From: DASWYT01 sp965246875 | GTDB taxonomy: Bacteria > Pseudomonadota > Alphaproteobacteria > Micavibrionales > SZUA-601 | Direction: 5' to 3' | Assembly (NCBI GenBank): GCA_965246875.1 | Contig: CBDFFU010000003.1 | Coordinates: forward strand, 248,001 to 312,000 | DNA: 64,000 nt | In this document: piece after piece, positions 49,016-57,654 of the stretch | How positions within the stretch are numbered: the stretch's first letter is position 1 | Layout of the letters: every line of letters begins with the position of its first letter | Program-made: the position numbers and the translations under genes | The notes under the pieces: generated by a model | The model's input: only the letters and a program-made list of their open reading frames with translations | Database searches by the model: none | What the model was told of the DNA's origin: nothing

Positions 49016-51370
49016 ATGAGCACCGATAAGACCGACATGCCCGCCACCACCCGCAAGGACGATCTGGCACAACAGGCGCGGGATTACCACCGTTATCCGG
49101 TGCCGGGCAAGCTGGCGATTGCGCCCACCAAAGACATGGCGACCCAACATGATCTGGCGCTGGCTTACTCGCCCGGCGTTGCTATCCCGTGTGAAGACAT
49201 TGCCGCCGATCCGTCGAAAGCGTTTGACTATACCGCGCGCGGCAATCTGGTCGCTGTGATTTCGAACGGTACTGCTGTGTTGGGACTTGGCAATATCGGT
49301 GCGCTGGCATCAAAACCGGTGATGGAAGGCAAAGCCGTTCTCTTCAAAAAATTCGCCGGCATCGATTCCATCGACATTGAAATTGACGAAACCGACATCG
49401 ATAAATTCGTTGATATCGTTGCCTCCATGGAACCGACCTTTGGCGGCATCAATCTGGAAGACATCAAGGCACCGGAGTGTTTCGAGATCGAGCGCCGCCT
49501 CAAAGAGCGCATGAATATTCCCGTCTTTCACGATGACCAGCACGGCACGGCCATTATTGTGGCGGCTGCTGTCATCAACTGGGCGCACATCACGGGGCGC
49601 GATCTGAAAGACGTCAAACTCACGTCCTCCGGTGCCGGTGCCTCGGCCTTAGCCTGTCTCGACATGCTGGTGTCTGTCGGCCTGCAAAAAGACAACATCA
49701 CCGTCACCGACCGCGAAGGCGTCGTTTATGTTGGACGCACCGACGGCATGGACCCGTATAAGGCACGCTATGCGCGTGAGACGCCGGCGCGTGATTTAGG
49801 CGCGGCACTCAACGGCGTCGATGTGTTTTTGGGCCTGTCCGCCGCCGGCATTCTGAAACCCGATTTGCTGATGAGCATGAACGACAAACCGTTGATCCTG
49901 GCCCTCGCCAACCCAACACCGGAGATTATGCCGGAACTGGCGCAAGCGGCACGCCCTGACGCCATGATTGCCACTGGCCGTTCTGATTACGCGAACCAGG
50001 TCAATAACGTTCTCTGTTTCCCGTTTATCTTTCGCGGTGCGCTTGATGTTGGGGCCAAGCAAATTAACGAAGAGATGAAACGCGCGGCATCGTTTGCGAT
50101 TGCTGAACTGGCGCGTCAGGAAGCGAACGACCTGGTGTCCGAAGCCTATGGCAATTCGTCTTTGGTCTTTGGCCCCGATTATTTTATTCCCAAACCGTTC
50201 GACCCGCGTTTGATGGTGCTGATCCCGATGGCCGTCGCGAAAGCTGCGATGGATTCTGGCATGGCGACACGCCCGATCAGCGACTGGGCTGCGTATGAGC
50301 AACGTCTCAACAGTTTCGTTAACCGTACTCACCTGATTATGCGTCCGGTTTACGAGCTGGCGCGCAAGACACAGAAAAAAGTGATCTACGCCGAGGGTGA
50401 AGAATACCAGGTGTTGCGCGCGTTGCAGGTGGTGGTCGATGAAAAAATTGCGCATCCGGTCGTCGTTGGCCGTCGCGCCGTGATCGACCAGCGTTTAAAA
50501 CGCCTGGGGTTGCGCCTGGAAGAAGGCCGCGATTACACCTTGGTCGATCCGGAAAACGATCCGCGTTACCACGATTACAGTGAGCGTTATCACACGCTGA
50601 TGCAACGCCGTGGCGTGACGCCCGGCGATGCGCGCAATGCGATGCGCACCAACACGACGATCATTGCATCCATGCTGCTTTCGCAGGGCGAAGGCGACGC
50701 GATGGTGTGCGGTGTCGTTGGCAAATATCACAGCCACCTCGACCCGGTGCGCGACATCATCGGCCTGCGCGACGGCGTCACGATTCCGGCCGCATTGGTG
50801 TTATTGATGCTGCCCAAGGGTAATTTCTTTATCTGCGACACACATGTCAATCCCGACCCGACCGCTGCGGAGATTGCCGAGATGACGCTACTGGCCGCCG
50901 AGCAATTGCGCCGTTTCGGCATCGAACCGAAGGTCGCGTTATTGAGCCACTCCAATTTCGGGTCGCACAACAATCATATCACCGCGCGCAAGATGCAGGA
51001 GGCTTTGACCATCTTGCACGATGTCGCACCCGACCTCGAAGCCGAAGGCGAAATGCACGGTGATGCCGCCATCAACCCCGACATTCGCGACGTCATTTTC
51101 CCGGGATCCACCTTGCACGGCACCGCTAATTTATTAGTCATGCCCAACCTGGATGCCGCCAACATTTCCTTCAACTTGCTGAAAACCATCGGCGGCGGCG
51201 TGTCAGTCGGGCCATTATTATTGGGCATGAAAAAGCCGGTGCATATCGTGACCCCCGCCATCAAAGCGCGCGGGATCGTGGATATTACGGCACATGCCGC
51301 CGCAACCGTCGAAGCGCAACGTGCGGGGGATACGTTATACCTGGATGATCTGCCGCAATACGGGGTTTAA
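49016..51370 (+). CDS. maeB: NADP-dependent malic enzyme with C-terminal phosphotransacetylase-like domain
   Basis: 784 aa. The first 430 residues are a malic enzyme: AYSPGVAIPCEDIA, ISNGTAVLGLGNIGALASKP, FHDDQHGTAIIVAAAVI and SSGAGASALACLD (NAD(P) fold). The rest (about 440-780) resembles phosphate acetyltransferase, as in bacterial MaeB, where it binds regulators such as acetyl-CoA but is not catalytic. It converts malate to pyruvate and CO2 with NADP reduction. The ATG at 49016 (MSTDKTDM) or 49004 may be used; neither has a strong ribosome-binding site. Confidence 0.95.
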   Translation: MSTDKTDMPATTRKDDLAQQARDYHRYPVPGKLAIAPTKDMATQHDLALAYSPGVAIPCEDIAADPSKAFDYTARGNLVAVISNGTAVLGLGNIGALASKPVMEGKAVLFKKFAGIDSIDIEIDETDIDKFVDIVASMEPTFGGINLEDIKAPECFEIERRLKERMNIPVFHDDQHGTAIIVAAAVINWAHITGRDLKDVKLTSSGAGASALACLDMLVSVGLQKDNITVTDREGVVYVGRTDGMDPYKARYARETPARDLGAALNGVDVFLGLSAAGILKPDLLMSMNDKPLILALANPTPEIMPELAQAARPDAMIATGRSDYANQVNNVLCFPFIFRGALDVGAKQINEEMKRAASFAIAELARQEANDLVSEAYGNSSLVFGPDYFIPKPFDPRLMVLIPMAVAKAAMDSGMATRPISDWAAYEQRLNSFVNRTHLIMRPVYELARKTQKKVIYAEGEEYQVLRALQVVVDEKIAHPVVVGRRAVIDQRLKRLGLRLEEGRDYTLVDPENDPRYHDYSERYHTLMQRRGVTPGDARNAMRTNTTIIASMLLSQGEGDAMVCGVVGKYHSHLDPVRDIIGLRDGVTIPAALVLLMLPKGNFFICDTHVNPDPTAAEIAEMTLLAAEQLRRFGIEPKVALLSHSNFGSHNNHITARKMQEALTILHDVAPDLEAEGEMHGDAAINPDIRDVIFPGSTLHGTANLLVMPNLDAANISFNLLKTIGGGVSVGPLLLGMKKPVHIVTPAIKARGIVDITAHAAATVEAQRAGDTLYLDDLPQYGV

Positions 51371-51426
51371 ACTCCATAATACGTTAAATCAGGCTTGTTT
51401 TTCATAGTCAATATGTACTAGTATTT

Positions 51427-52152
51427 ATGAAAAAGGAAGCAACCGTGCGTATTTTGCCAACTCCCTGCCCCACTAAAGATTATCGACGCGACAAAGACAG
51501 CGTTCATGATATTGATCAATGGGCTGGTCTTTACTTCGACCATATCACGTCTTGCTATAAACGGCGTGAACAGCGCGTTATGCATGCCATGTTTTACAGC
51601 AATCAAAATGTTGTTACCCAAGATGATTTATTAACAACAACACAATCTACCATGGCGGAAACCAGTTTCGATTGGGACATCAGCAGATGCACAGTCACAA
51701 TTGATAAACACATCGCAGCCGTTTCGCTGCTTAATCAAGAAGCGCGCATTCATGAAATTGCTGTTCACGTCCCTTATCAACTACTCATTTTTGATCACGA
51801 TTATGATGCACCTTGCAATATCAATTCTAATTCATTTCAAGAATTATCCGCAGCCGCTTGTGAATATTATTTTCTAAAACCCATCAATCACGATGTTGTT
51901 GCACAAAATATCGATTTGATTGTAAATCCACCGATTGGTGACAAGCATCTCAATTTGAAAAAAGCATCTGATGAACGAATCAGCGTTGCTCAAAATAATA
52001 GCCTAGCTGACTATCTGGAATACCGTAGTGATTTTTATCATTTTGAAGATCAGGATATTGCACGGTTCCAGGATAATTTAGCGCTTTGTATGAAACAAAA
52101 GGACAATATTTTCTACTCATCTGTATTGCGCTTGTGGAACTATGTTCCGTAA
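51427..52152 (+). CDS. Hypothetical protein
   Basis: 241 aa, soluble, rich in His, Asp and Tyr. HEIAVHVPYQLLIFDHDYDA is a mixed alpha/beta segment and HFEDQDIARFQDNLALCMKQ a helix near the end. No recognised motif. Its 3-prime end overlaps the opposite-strand gene at 52140 by 13 bases. Confidence 0.5.
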   Translation: MKKEATVRILPTPCPTKDYRRDKDSVHDIDQWAGLYFDHITSCYKRREQRVMHAMFYSNQNVVTQDDLLTTTQSTMAETSFDWDISRCTVTIDKHIAAVSLLNQEARIHEIAVHVPYQLLIFDHDYDAPCNINSNSFQELSAAACEYYFLKPINHDVVAQNIDLIVNPPIGDKHLNLKKASDERISVAQNNSLADYLEYRSDFYHFEDQDIARFQDNLALCMKQKDNIFYSSVLRLWNYVP

Positions 52153-52805
52153 CCTGGTTTCCGCGCATAGTGGCTCGCCCATTGCAGGGTCTCTGTTGGA
52201 TTGACGCAATGGGTCGCATCCTGGCCGTTGATGAGGAATAGCGCGTGATCCTTGTCTTTGGCTGATTGTGCAGCTTCTTGCGATTTCTTATGTTCCCATT
52301 TCGTATATTGAAAATTGACATTGTGAATCTTTGCAGGGCTATTGCCAAACCGTTCATTGAACAACGCGAGCGCGCCAAAACCGGAAAACATCGCTTCAGG
52401 ATACAGAAACGGATTCGTATTGAATGATACAGCCGCCAGCACTGCACTTGTTGCCGCCAGCAAATAACCGGCCGCTGTTATGCCGCCGCTTTTCAAACTA
52501 TTGCGGAAACTGCTTTTTGCTGTTTGTTTATCATCTGCAATTTGGTTTTGAAATTTTTGCGTCAAGGCGGCTTTTTTAGTGCTGCTGAGATCATTTTTGT
52601 TGTAATCAAAATGTCCCCATGCGTTCTGATAACCATCATCACCGCTCGATCCTTTCAACGAATGCGTCTTGAACAATATAAACGGCGCCTGGCTATAATT
52701 ACGATCCAATCCCTGCTCACGCTGCTGCCTGCGGACATTGTCAATGTTGTCAGCTGAGAAATCATACGCAATCTGCGCCGGCTGTTGTGCATAAGATATC
52801 GAAAC
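52140..52805 (-). CDS. Hypothetical protein with uncertain start
   Basis: 189 aa from a TTG at 52709, but the same frame reads on upstream to about 52805 with a protein-like stretch (SYAQQPAQIAYDFSADNIDN, VRRQQREQG) and no ATG, GTG or TTG. An AGAGG site at about 52811 lies 8 bases before the codons GTT-TCG-ATA, so a non-standard start or a lost start codon is likely. Two hydrophobic segments in the middle (about 75-95 and 105-120 of the 189) suggest membrane insertion. No family recognised. Confidence 0.45.
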   Translation of the reverse strand, partial: VSISYAQQPAQIAYDFSADNIDNVRRQQREQGLDRNYSQAPFILFKTHSLKGSSGDDGYQNAWGHFDYNKNDLSSTKKAALTQKFQNQIADDKQTAKSSFRNSLKSGGITAAGYLLAATSAVLAAVSFNTNPFLYPEAMFSGFGALALFNERFGNSPAKIHNVNFQYTKWEHKKSQEAAQSAKDKDHALFLINGQDATHCVNPTETLQWASHYARKPGYGT

Positions 52806-52892
52806 AAACCTCTTAAATCAGAGCTAATTTTATCATAGAATATAAATTATGTCAACTATTATTCTGGTACAATAAGAATACATATCAAGTTA

Positions 52893-53462
52893 TTAGTTAA
52901 AAATAGCAATGCGTGGATTATCGTATAAATCGTTGTATTCAGCAACATCACTTGTTAGCGCTTTGCTATATGACTTGTGCTTCACCAAATCTTTCAGGCA
53001 TGAAGCCGATTGTTCACGCATCATATGCCGTTGCGCAATGAACGCTCGAAACGTTTCTGTGCGAATGATCCTTTTGTCATTGGTGTGATCGTCCAGCATC
53101 GTTTCAAATAAGGTTCCCGTAGAGGTTGTCTTGTCTCTTGAGGTCCGCAGCAATGTTTTGTCATCTTGATCGAAAATATAGAAATGTTCCGTCAATTTTA
53201 CGACAGCTGTTGATTTTTGCTTCTTTAACAACGCATAGTTCGGATTAGGTGCACCTGACAATTCATACCCAAAATAAATATAGTCATGCGACATGACACG
53301 AATGTTACCATAGTTTTCAGCACCATATCCCACGCGTAGCGATTCCATATCTTCCCTGAATCCGTCATGCTGAACAGCCATCCTGACATGATCGGGTGTC
53401 AGGATGGCTGACTGATCGCGGTTTTGAAACTTGGCTTGAAAAACAATATTGAGAAATGACAT
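52893..53462 (-). CDS. Hypothetical protein
   Basis: 189 aa, soluble, mixed alpha/beta. FREDMESLRVGYGAENYGNI, STAVVKLTEHFYIFDQDDKT and TFRAFIAQRHMMREQSASCL are the more distinctive stretches. No recognised family. Its promoter overlaps a palindrome (53477-53510). Confidence 0.5.
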   Translation of the reverse strand: MSFLNIVFQAKFQNRDQSAILTPDHVRMAVQHDGFREDMESLRVGYGAENYGNIRVMSHDYIYFGYELSGAPNPNYALLKKQKSTAVVKLTEHFYIFDQDDKTLLRTSRDKTTSTGTLFETMLDDHTNDKRIIRTETFRAFIAQRHMMREQSASCLKDLVKHKSYSKALTSDVAEYNDLYDNPRIAIFN

Positions 53463-53476
53463 GTTAAAAGCGCTTC

Positions 53477-53527
53477 AGTCTGATTAATAATATGTACTAT
53501 CAATCAGACTTTATTTTCTGTCAACGA
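53477..53527 (-). promoter_or_regulatory. Promoter with overlapping palindrome
   Basis: On the minus strand TTGACA (at about 53517-53522), a 17-base spacer and GATAGT. The perfect inverted repeat AGTCTGATT / AATCAGACT (53477-53485 and 53502-53510) covers the -10 region, so binding of a regulator there would block initiation. Confidence 0.6.
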
Positions 53528-53531
53528 ATTT

Positions 53532-54215
53532 TTAAACCTCAATCCGCTCGTGCAGCGGTAGCAGATGCAAATCGATACCAGCATCATTAAACATCGCACT
53601 TGTTTTTGCATGGTCGATCGCAATCGGCGGCCAGGTGTCGTAATGCATGCCAATCACGCGGGTGATGCCCATGATGTGTGCGGCATGCAGTGCGTCATCG
53701 ACACCCATCGTATAGACATCGCCCATGCACAAAAACGCCGCATCGGGTTTATAGCGGTCTGCCAGCATACGCATGTCGCTCATGAGGCCCGTATCGCCAC
53801 TGAAATAAAAGACGCCATTCTTATGCGTCACGATAAAGCCTGCCGGATGACCGCCATAAGTTCCGCCCGGCATGCTGGAGGAATGCATGGCCTGCACCAG
53901 CCGCACCTGCGCAAAGCCCAGATCGATCTGACCGCCAAAATTCATGTCCTTCGTATTTTCGACGCCTTGCTCCTTAAACCATGCCGCAACTTCAACGATC
54001 GCCAGCAACGGTGCGTCATTCTGTTTGGCAATCTCCGCCGCATCGCCTGTGTGATCCCAATGGCCATGCGACACCAGCACCGCATCTGCTTTGATGTCCG
54101 CGATATTGACCTTGTTTTTGCTCAAGGGGTTTTCGCTGATGAACGGATCAAACAGCAACGTGCCACCGTCCAGTTCAACACGAAATGCGCTATGGCCATA
54201 GGATGTAATGTGCAT
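53532..54215 (-). CDS. Metal-dependent hydrolase, metallo-beta-lactamase fold (UPF0173-like)
   Basis: 227 aa, the usual length of UPF0173/YtkL proteins. The metal site HGHWDHTGD has His50, His52, Asp54 and His55; HSSSMPGGTYGGHPAGFIV and FSGDTGLMSDM (bridging Asp) follow. IGMHYDTWPPIAID completes the site. Probably hydrolyses a small ester or lactone-type substrate; not identified. Stop-to-start gap to the next minus-strand gene is about 70 bases. Confidence 0.9.
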   Translation of the reverse strand: MHITSYGHSAFRVELDGGTLLFDPFISENPLSKNKVNIADIKADAVLVSHGHWDHTGDAAEIAKQNDAPLLAIVEVAAWFKEQGVENTKDMNFGGQIDLGFAQVRLVQAMHSSSMPGGTYGGHPAGFIVTHKNGVFYFSGDTGLMSDMRMLADRYKPDAAFLCMGDVYTMGVDDALHAAHIMGITRVIGMHYDTWPPIAIDHAKTSAMFNDAGIDLHLLPLHERIEV

Positions 54216-54221
54216 ATTGGA

Positions 54222-54276
54222 TATCAGAAGTCAGAGGTCGGAGGTCGGAATGCAGATGTCAGATATTTGAAAATAG
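54222..54276. repeat. Short tandem repeat of seven-base units
   Basis: Units AGAAGTC, AGAGGTC, GGAGGTC, GGAATGC, AGATGTC follow each other in register. This imperfect heptamer array lies just upstream of the hydrolase gene. Confidence 0.65.
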
Positions 54277-54359
54277 AAGTCTTTCTCGTTTTTTCAATAT
54301 AAAAAAGACGGGCATAACAACCCATCTAAATTCTGTTTTCTGATTTACTGGCTTTTAAC

Positions 54360-54599
54360 CTAATGCACTGTAATCACTTCCAGTTCATTCTCTGCCGCCA
54401 AATGTTCGGCTTTGGCTTGCGTCGTGGCAATGACCAGCGGCTGGCCATCGGCGTTGTGGACGGCGTAGTGAATCGTGCCCAGCATGTTAAATGGGCGTAC
54501 ATACGCCACATGCCCGTCGCCCAGATTGCGGAAATCATTGTGGGTCAGGTTTTTCAAAAAATCGTTGCGCTGTGTCGGGTCAATAAACATGTTGGCCAT
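54360..54599 (-). CDS. DUF1150 protein
   Basis: 79 aa. VAYVRPFNMLGTIHYAVHNA and DGQPLVIATTQAKAEHLAAE match DUF1150, a small alphaproteobacterial family usually found directly after an Hsp20 gene, as here (20 bases after the Hsp20 stop on the same strand). Role unknown, perhaps in protein homeostasis. Confidence 0.88.
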   Translation of the reverse strand: MANMFIDPTQRNDFLKNLTHNDFRNLGDGHVAYVRPFNMLGTIHYAVHNADGQPLVIATTQAKAEHLAAENELEVITVH

Positions 54600-54619
54600 C
54601 CTGTGTCATCCTGTCTCTT

Positions 54620-55114
54620 CTATGCAATCTCTGTGCCTGTTTCTGTCTCTTTTGATATAACCGCCTGCCCGTCGATTTCCAGCGGTGCGGGTGTTTTTCC
54701 CTTGTGAATGGGGATCGCCTGGATTTTCTTTTCCGGCAGCAGGCGTAATAAATCCAGGTGCAGCAACCCGTTATCCAGATGCGCGCCCTTCACCTCGATC
54801 TCGTCAGCCAGCAGAAATACGCGCTGGAACTGACGGGTGGCAATGCCGCGATGCAGGAACATCCGCTCCTTATCCTCGTCATCCTCTTGTCGGCCGCGGA
54901 TCACCAGATGCTTGTCCTCGATCGAGACACTCAACTGATCCATCGTAAAGCCGGCGACAGCCAACGTGATGCGCAGCCCATGATCGCTGATCTGTTCAAT
55001 GTTATACGGCGGATAACCCGATTGTGATGATTTGGTCGCCCGGTCGATCATGCGTTCCAGATGGTCAAAACCAAGCAGCAAGGGGCTGTCAAACAGCGTG
55101 TAACGTGTAGTCAT
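54620..55114 (-). CDS. Small heat-shock protein, Hsp20/IbpA family
   Basis: 164 aa. The alpha-crystallin domain spans about 35-135 (PPYNIEQISDHGLRITLAVA, FTMDQLSVSIEDKHLVIRGR, RGIATRQFQRVFLLADEIEV, LHLDLLRLLPEKK). It binds unfolded proteins to prevent aggregation. The C-terminal IxI-type motif is represented by IQAIPIH. Start at 55114 follows a GGAGACC site. Forms an operon with DUF1150. Confidence 0.93.
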   Translation of the reverse strand: MTTRYTLFDSPLLLGFDHLERMIDRATKSSQSGYPPYNIEQISDHGLRITLAVAGFTMDQLSVSIEDKHLVIRGRQEDDEDKERMFLHRGIATRQFQRVFLLADEIEVKGAHLDNGLLHLDLLRLLPEKKIQAIPIHKGKTPAPLEIDGQAVISKETETGTEIA

Positions 55115-55207
55115 CTTTGGTCTCCTCAGAGGTTGAGCGAGTCATAAACAAGCCCGCCAGGCGGCACTTGTCTGTACAGACTATCATAAACAACGCCTTT
55201 CCTCAAT

Positions 55208-55235
55208 AAAAAAGGGCTCCACACGGGAGCCCTTA
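55208..55235 (-). terminator. Terminator of small peptide 1
   Basis: On the minus strand AAGGGCTCC-CGTGT-GGAGCCCTT followed by a T run, 24 bases after the peptide stop. Confidence 0.9.
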
Positions 55236-55258
55236 AAGTCATCGGCCTAAAGCCAAAT

Positions 55259-55411
55259 TTACATTCTGAAAGCAAGTGGCTTGAAACCAGAACCACTGTT
55301 TTGCAGGTCCATGTCATCTTCAAGAGCGACAGCAGGATTTCCACTACCACCACCTAATGACATCTCACTGGCATTGTCTAAATAATCGAACATATCTTGA
55401 TCTTTTTTCAT
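55259..55411 (-). CDS. Unannotated small peptide 1 (50 aa)
   Basis: Reads MKKDQDMFDYLDNASEMSLG, GGSGNPAVALEDDMDLQNSG, SGFKPLAFRM. A GGAGACAATC ribosome-binding site lies before the ATG; TTGACA-N17-ACATTG stands upstream (about 55464-55435) as a promoter; a strong terminator follows. It is acidic in the middle with a Gly-Gly-Gly-Ser-Gly stretch after a leader-like start. Not recognised. The second small gene at 55583-55741 has the same layout. Confidence 0.7.
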   Translation of the reverse strand: MKKDQDMFDYLDNASEMSLGGGSGNPAVALEDDMDLQNSGSGFKPLAFRM

Positions 55412-55535
55412 GATTGTCTCCGTATTGTTGATACCTTCAATGTAGCACTTATGCGACTCGTGTCAAGTTAAATAAAATTTTTATCCATAATTTATCTTTC
55501 GTGTAATAATGTTACAATAAAGAAAACCAGCGCAT

Positions 55536-55563
55536 AAAAAAGGCTCCCTTAGGAGCCTTTTTA
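55536..55563. terminator. Bidirectional terminator after small peptide 2
   Basis: AAAAAAGGCTCC and GGAGCCTTTTT pair around CTTA. It ends the gene at 55583-55741 (minus strand). Confidence 0.9.
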
Positions 55564-55582
55564 GTCTGATTCATTAGACCAG

Positions 55583-55741
55583 CTATGGTACTAACATATC
55601 CAAAACAGGTGCTATGAAACTGCCAACTGGCTCACTCGTCACACCATCATAATTCTCGTTAAATGCAGAAACAGCAGGAACACTCGTTGTCCCCATCATG
55701 GCAGCATTTGCGAAATAGTCTTTTGTTGTATCCATTTTCAT
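55583..55741 (-). CDS. Unannotated small peptide 2 (52 aa)
   Basis: Reads MKMDTTKDYFANAAMMGTTS, VPAVSAFNENYDGVTSEPVG, SFIAPVLDMLVP. GGAGATGATC precedes the ATG at 55741, almost the same leader as small peptide 1 (GGAGACAATC). Hydrophobic C-terminal end. The longer frame from 55801 lacks a ribosome-binding site. Not recognised. Confidence 0.65.
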   Translation of the reverse strand: MKMDTTKDYFANAAMMGTTSVPAVSAFNENYDGVTSEPVGSFIAPVLDMLVP

Positions 55742-55837
55742 GATCATCTCCATGAGAACAAGGTTATGACTCTCATTTACGCCTTTAAAGGCAAAAAGCA
55801 AGAAAATAAAATTTTATTTTTCTGCTCATAGTCTAAC

Positions 55838-55867
55838 AAAAAAGCTCCCAGATCGGGAGCTTTTTAA
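55838..55867 (-). terminator. Terminator of rpsT
   Basis: AAAAAGCTCCC and GGGAGCTTTTT pair around AGATC, with T-rich sides. Confidence 0.9.
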
Positions 55868-55884
55868 AAAAACCAAATCACTGA

Positions 55885-56157
55885 TTAAGCAGCGTTTTGC
55901 AGCTTTTTCACATGGGTCGACAGGCGTGACAATTGACGGGCGGCCGTGTTTTTGTGCAGGGAGCCTTTGGCCGCCGCGCGGTGCAATTCCGGTGTGGCTA
56001 CTTTGAAGGCTTCAGCCGCCACAGCCGCGTCACCGCCTTGAATGGCTTTTTCAACTTTTTTGATGAACGTGCGCACACGGCTCATGTTGGTCTGGTTGCG
56101 CAGGCGGGCTTTTTCAGCGGTGGCGATGCGTTTAATGGCAGATTTGATATTGGCCAT
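55885..56157 (-). CDS. rpsT: 30S ribosomal protein S20
   Basis: 90 aa. The start MANIKSAIKRIATAEKARLR, then NMSRVRTFIKKVEKAIQGGD and HRAAAKGSLHKNTAARQLSR are diagnostic of S20, which binds 16S rRNA at the base of the small subunit. The ATG at 56157 is chosen because the family begins MAN; a longer upstream frame is not part of it. An AAAGG site lies upstream. Followed by a strong terminator. Confidence 0.98.
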   Translation of the reverse strand: MANIKSAIKRIATAEKARLRNQTNMSRVRTFIKKVEKAIQGGDAAVAAEAFKVATPELHRAAAKGSLHKNTAARQLSRLSTHVKKLQNAA

Positions 56158-56209
56158 GGGCGGGATAAACCTTTGAATGATGAATTGATATGCGAATCCC
56201 GCAAACATG

Positions 56210-57580
56210 TCAGAGAAATTCGCGAAAGCGACCGTCATTTAGCGCGTTTTGCGCGATAGTGTCAAGGAAAATATCAAGCACAACACCCATTATGCCCGTG
56301 ATTGGGCCACTCTTTTTGGTTTCACCTCTGTCGCTTGCACATCCGTGACACGCCAGGCTGGTAAACAGGATAGTGACCGTTGTTCCCTGCCCCGGTGCCG
56401 ATTCCAGCTTGAGCTGGCCACCGTGCAGTTCGGTCATCGCCCGCGTCAACGGCAAGCCTAAACCCGTGCCGCGGCCTGTATTCAACTGGCTGTCATCCAA
56501 TTGATGGAACCGCTCCAGGACAAAGGGGATCGAGGCCGGGTCCATGCCGCGGCCTGTATCAATCACTTGAATAACAGCCGCGCCCGAGATTGGGTCTCTG
56601 TGCGACCGGATCATGATCTTGTCGCCTTGGTCGGAAAATTTGATGGCGTTGCCCAGTAAATTGAACAGCATCTGGCGAATAATGCGTGGGTCGGCGGTGA
56701 TCTGTGGCAAGGCAGCATCGGCCTGAACAGTCAATGTCACATGGCGGGCAGCCGCCCGTTCCTGCATCAAACGGGCGGCTTGATCCAGCAAGGTCGGCAG
56801 ATGCATGGTCTCTTCGGCCAGCGCAAATTTGCCGGCTTCGATCTTGGACATGTCCAGCACGTCATTGATGATTTCCAGCAGATGATTGGCGGCCAGGTGA
56901 ATATCGGTCAGATATTCATGGTATTTCGCATGACCCAACGGCCCAAACGGCTGGCTTTGCAGCAATTCGGAAAAGCCGATAATCGCATTGAGCGGCGTGC
57001 GCAATTCATGGCTCATATTCGCCAGGAACGATGATTTAGCTTTGTTTGCCGTATCGGCCTGCTCTTTGGCCTGCTGCAATTTGTCTTCAATGATCTTGAA
57101 TTCTTCGCTCTTGCGGATGCCGCCGATACACGGCGCAAACGTCAAAGCCAAGGCGTCTTTGCCCTGTCTTGTCTGACCGGTTTGTGGCCAGATGGTGTAA
57201 ATCGTGTCATCCAGCGTGATCTGCGCCGGTTGGTCGGCCTGTCGCAACAAAGGCGCCAAAGGCTCGGCCAACAGAACGGGCAATTGTGTGTTCAACTTGC
57301 CATTGGCGGCGACCAAGGTCGGGAACGCTTGCTTTGCGGCCGTATTGGCCTGTGTGATCCGCCATTGAACAGTCTCGTCCGCTTGTGCAGCCTCTGGCCG
57401 GATGATGAGATACGGCAGGGGGGATGCATCATGGCAACGGGATAAAAACAAATGCGTGCCCAAACGTAAGGGTCTCCTGCCGTGATGTTTTAGTTTAGAA
57501 CACGCAAACGATACGGCACGGACACACAGGCCCGGCGAATCAGCGTTGGGGGCAGCGTAGCAAGCCCCCAACATAAACAC
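56210..57580 (-). CDS. Sensor histidine kinase
   Basis: 456 aa at the longest. HisKA has the phospho-accepting His in FLANMSHELRTP (about 194), and the ATPase domain has LLGNAIKFSDQGDKIM (N box), VIDTGRGMDPASIP (G1) and GRGTGLGLPLTRAM (G2). The first 150 residues are a divergent PAS-like sensor region (ITLDDTIYTIWPQTGQTRQG) with no membrane helix. The real start may be downstream, since the first 40 residues (CSKLKHHGRRPLRLGTHLFL) look unusual. No response regulator is adjacent. Confidence 0.88.
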   Translation of the reverse strand: MFMLGACYAAPNADSPGLCVRAVSFACSKLKHHGRRPLRLGTHLFLSRCHDASPLPYLIIRPEAAQADETVQWRITQANTAAKQAFPTLVAANGKLNTQLPVLLAEPLAPLLRQADQPAQITLDDTIYTIWPQTGQTRQGKDALALTFAPCIGGIRKSEEFKIIEDKLQQAKEQADTANKAKSSFLANMSHELRTPLNAIIGFSELLQSQPFGPLGHAKYHEYLTDIHLAANHLLEIINDVLDMSKIEAGKFALAEETMHLPTLLDQAARLMQERAAARHVTLTVQADAALPQITADPRIIRQMLFNLLGNAIKFSDQGDKIMIRSHRDPISGAAVIQVIDTGRGMDPASIPFVLERFHQLDDSQLNTGRGTGLGLPLTRAMTELHGGQLKLESAPGQGTTVTILFTSLACHGCASDRGETKKSGPITGIMGVVLDIFLDTIAQNALNDGRFREFL

Positions 57581-57654
57581 AAGAAAAATGTTTGTTTACA
57601 AGGATTTGGGTAATATTATTAGGTTAATGCCGGGATGGCATGTGATGGAAGACC

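Noticed and set aside
55126..55353. 75-codon minus-strand ORF
   Set aside because: It is a shadow of the 50-residue peptide gene at 55259-55411 and of its terminator, with no start signal.
56158..56238. Longer start for ribosomal protein S20
   Set aside because: The extra 27 residues are unlike S20, and the family starts at the MAN methionine.
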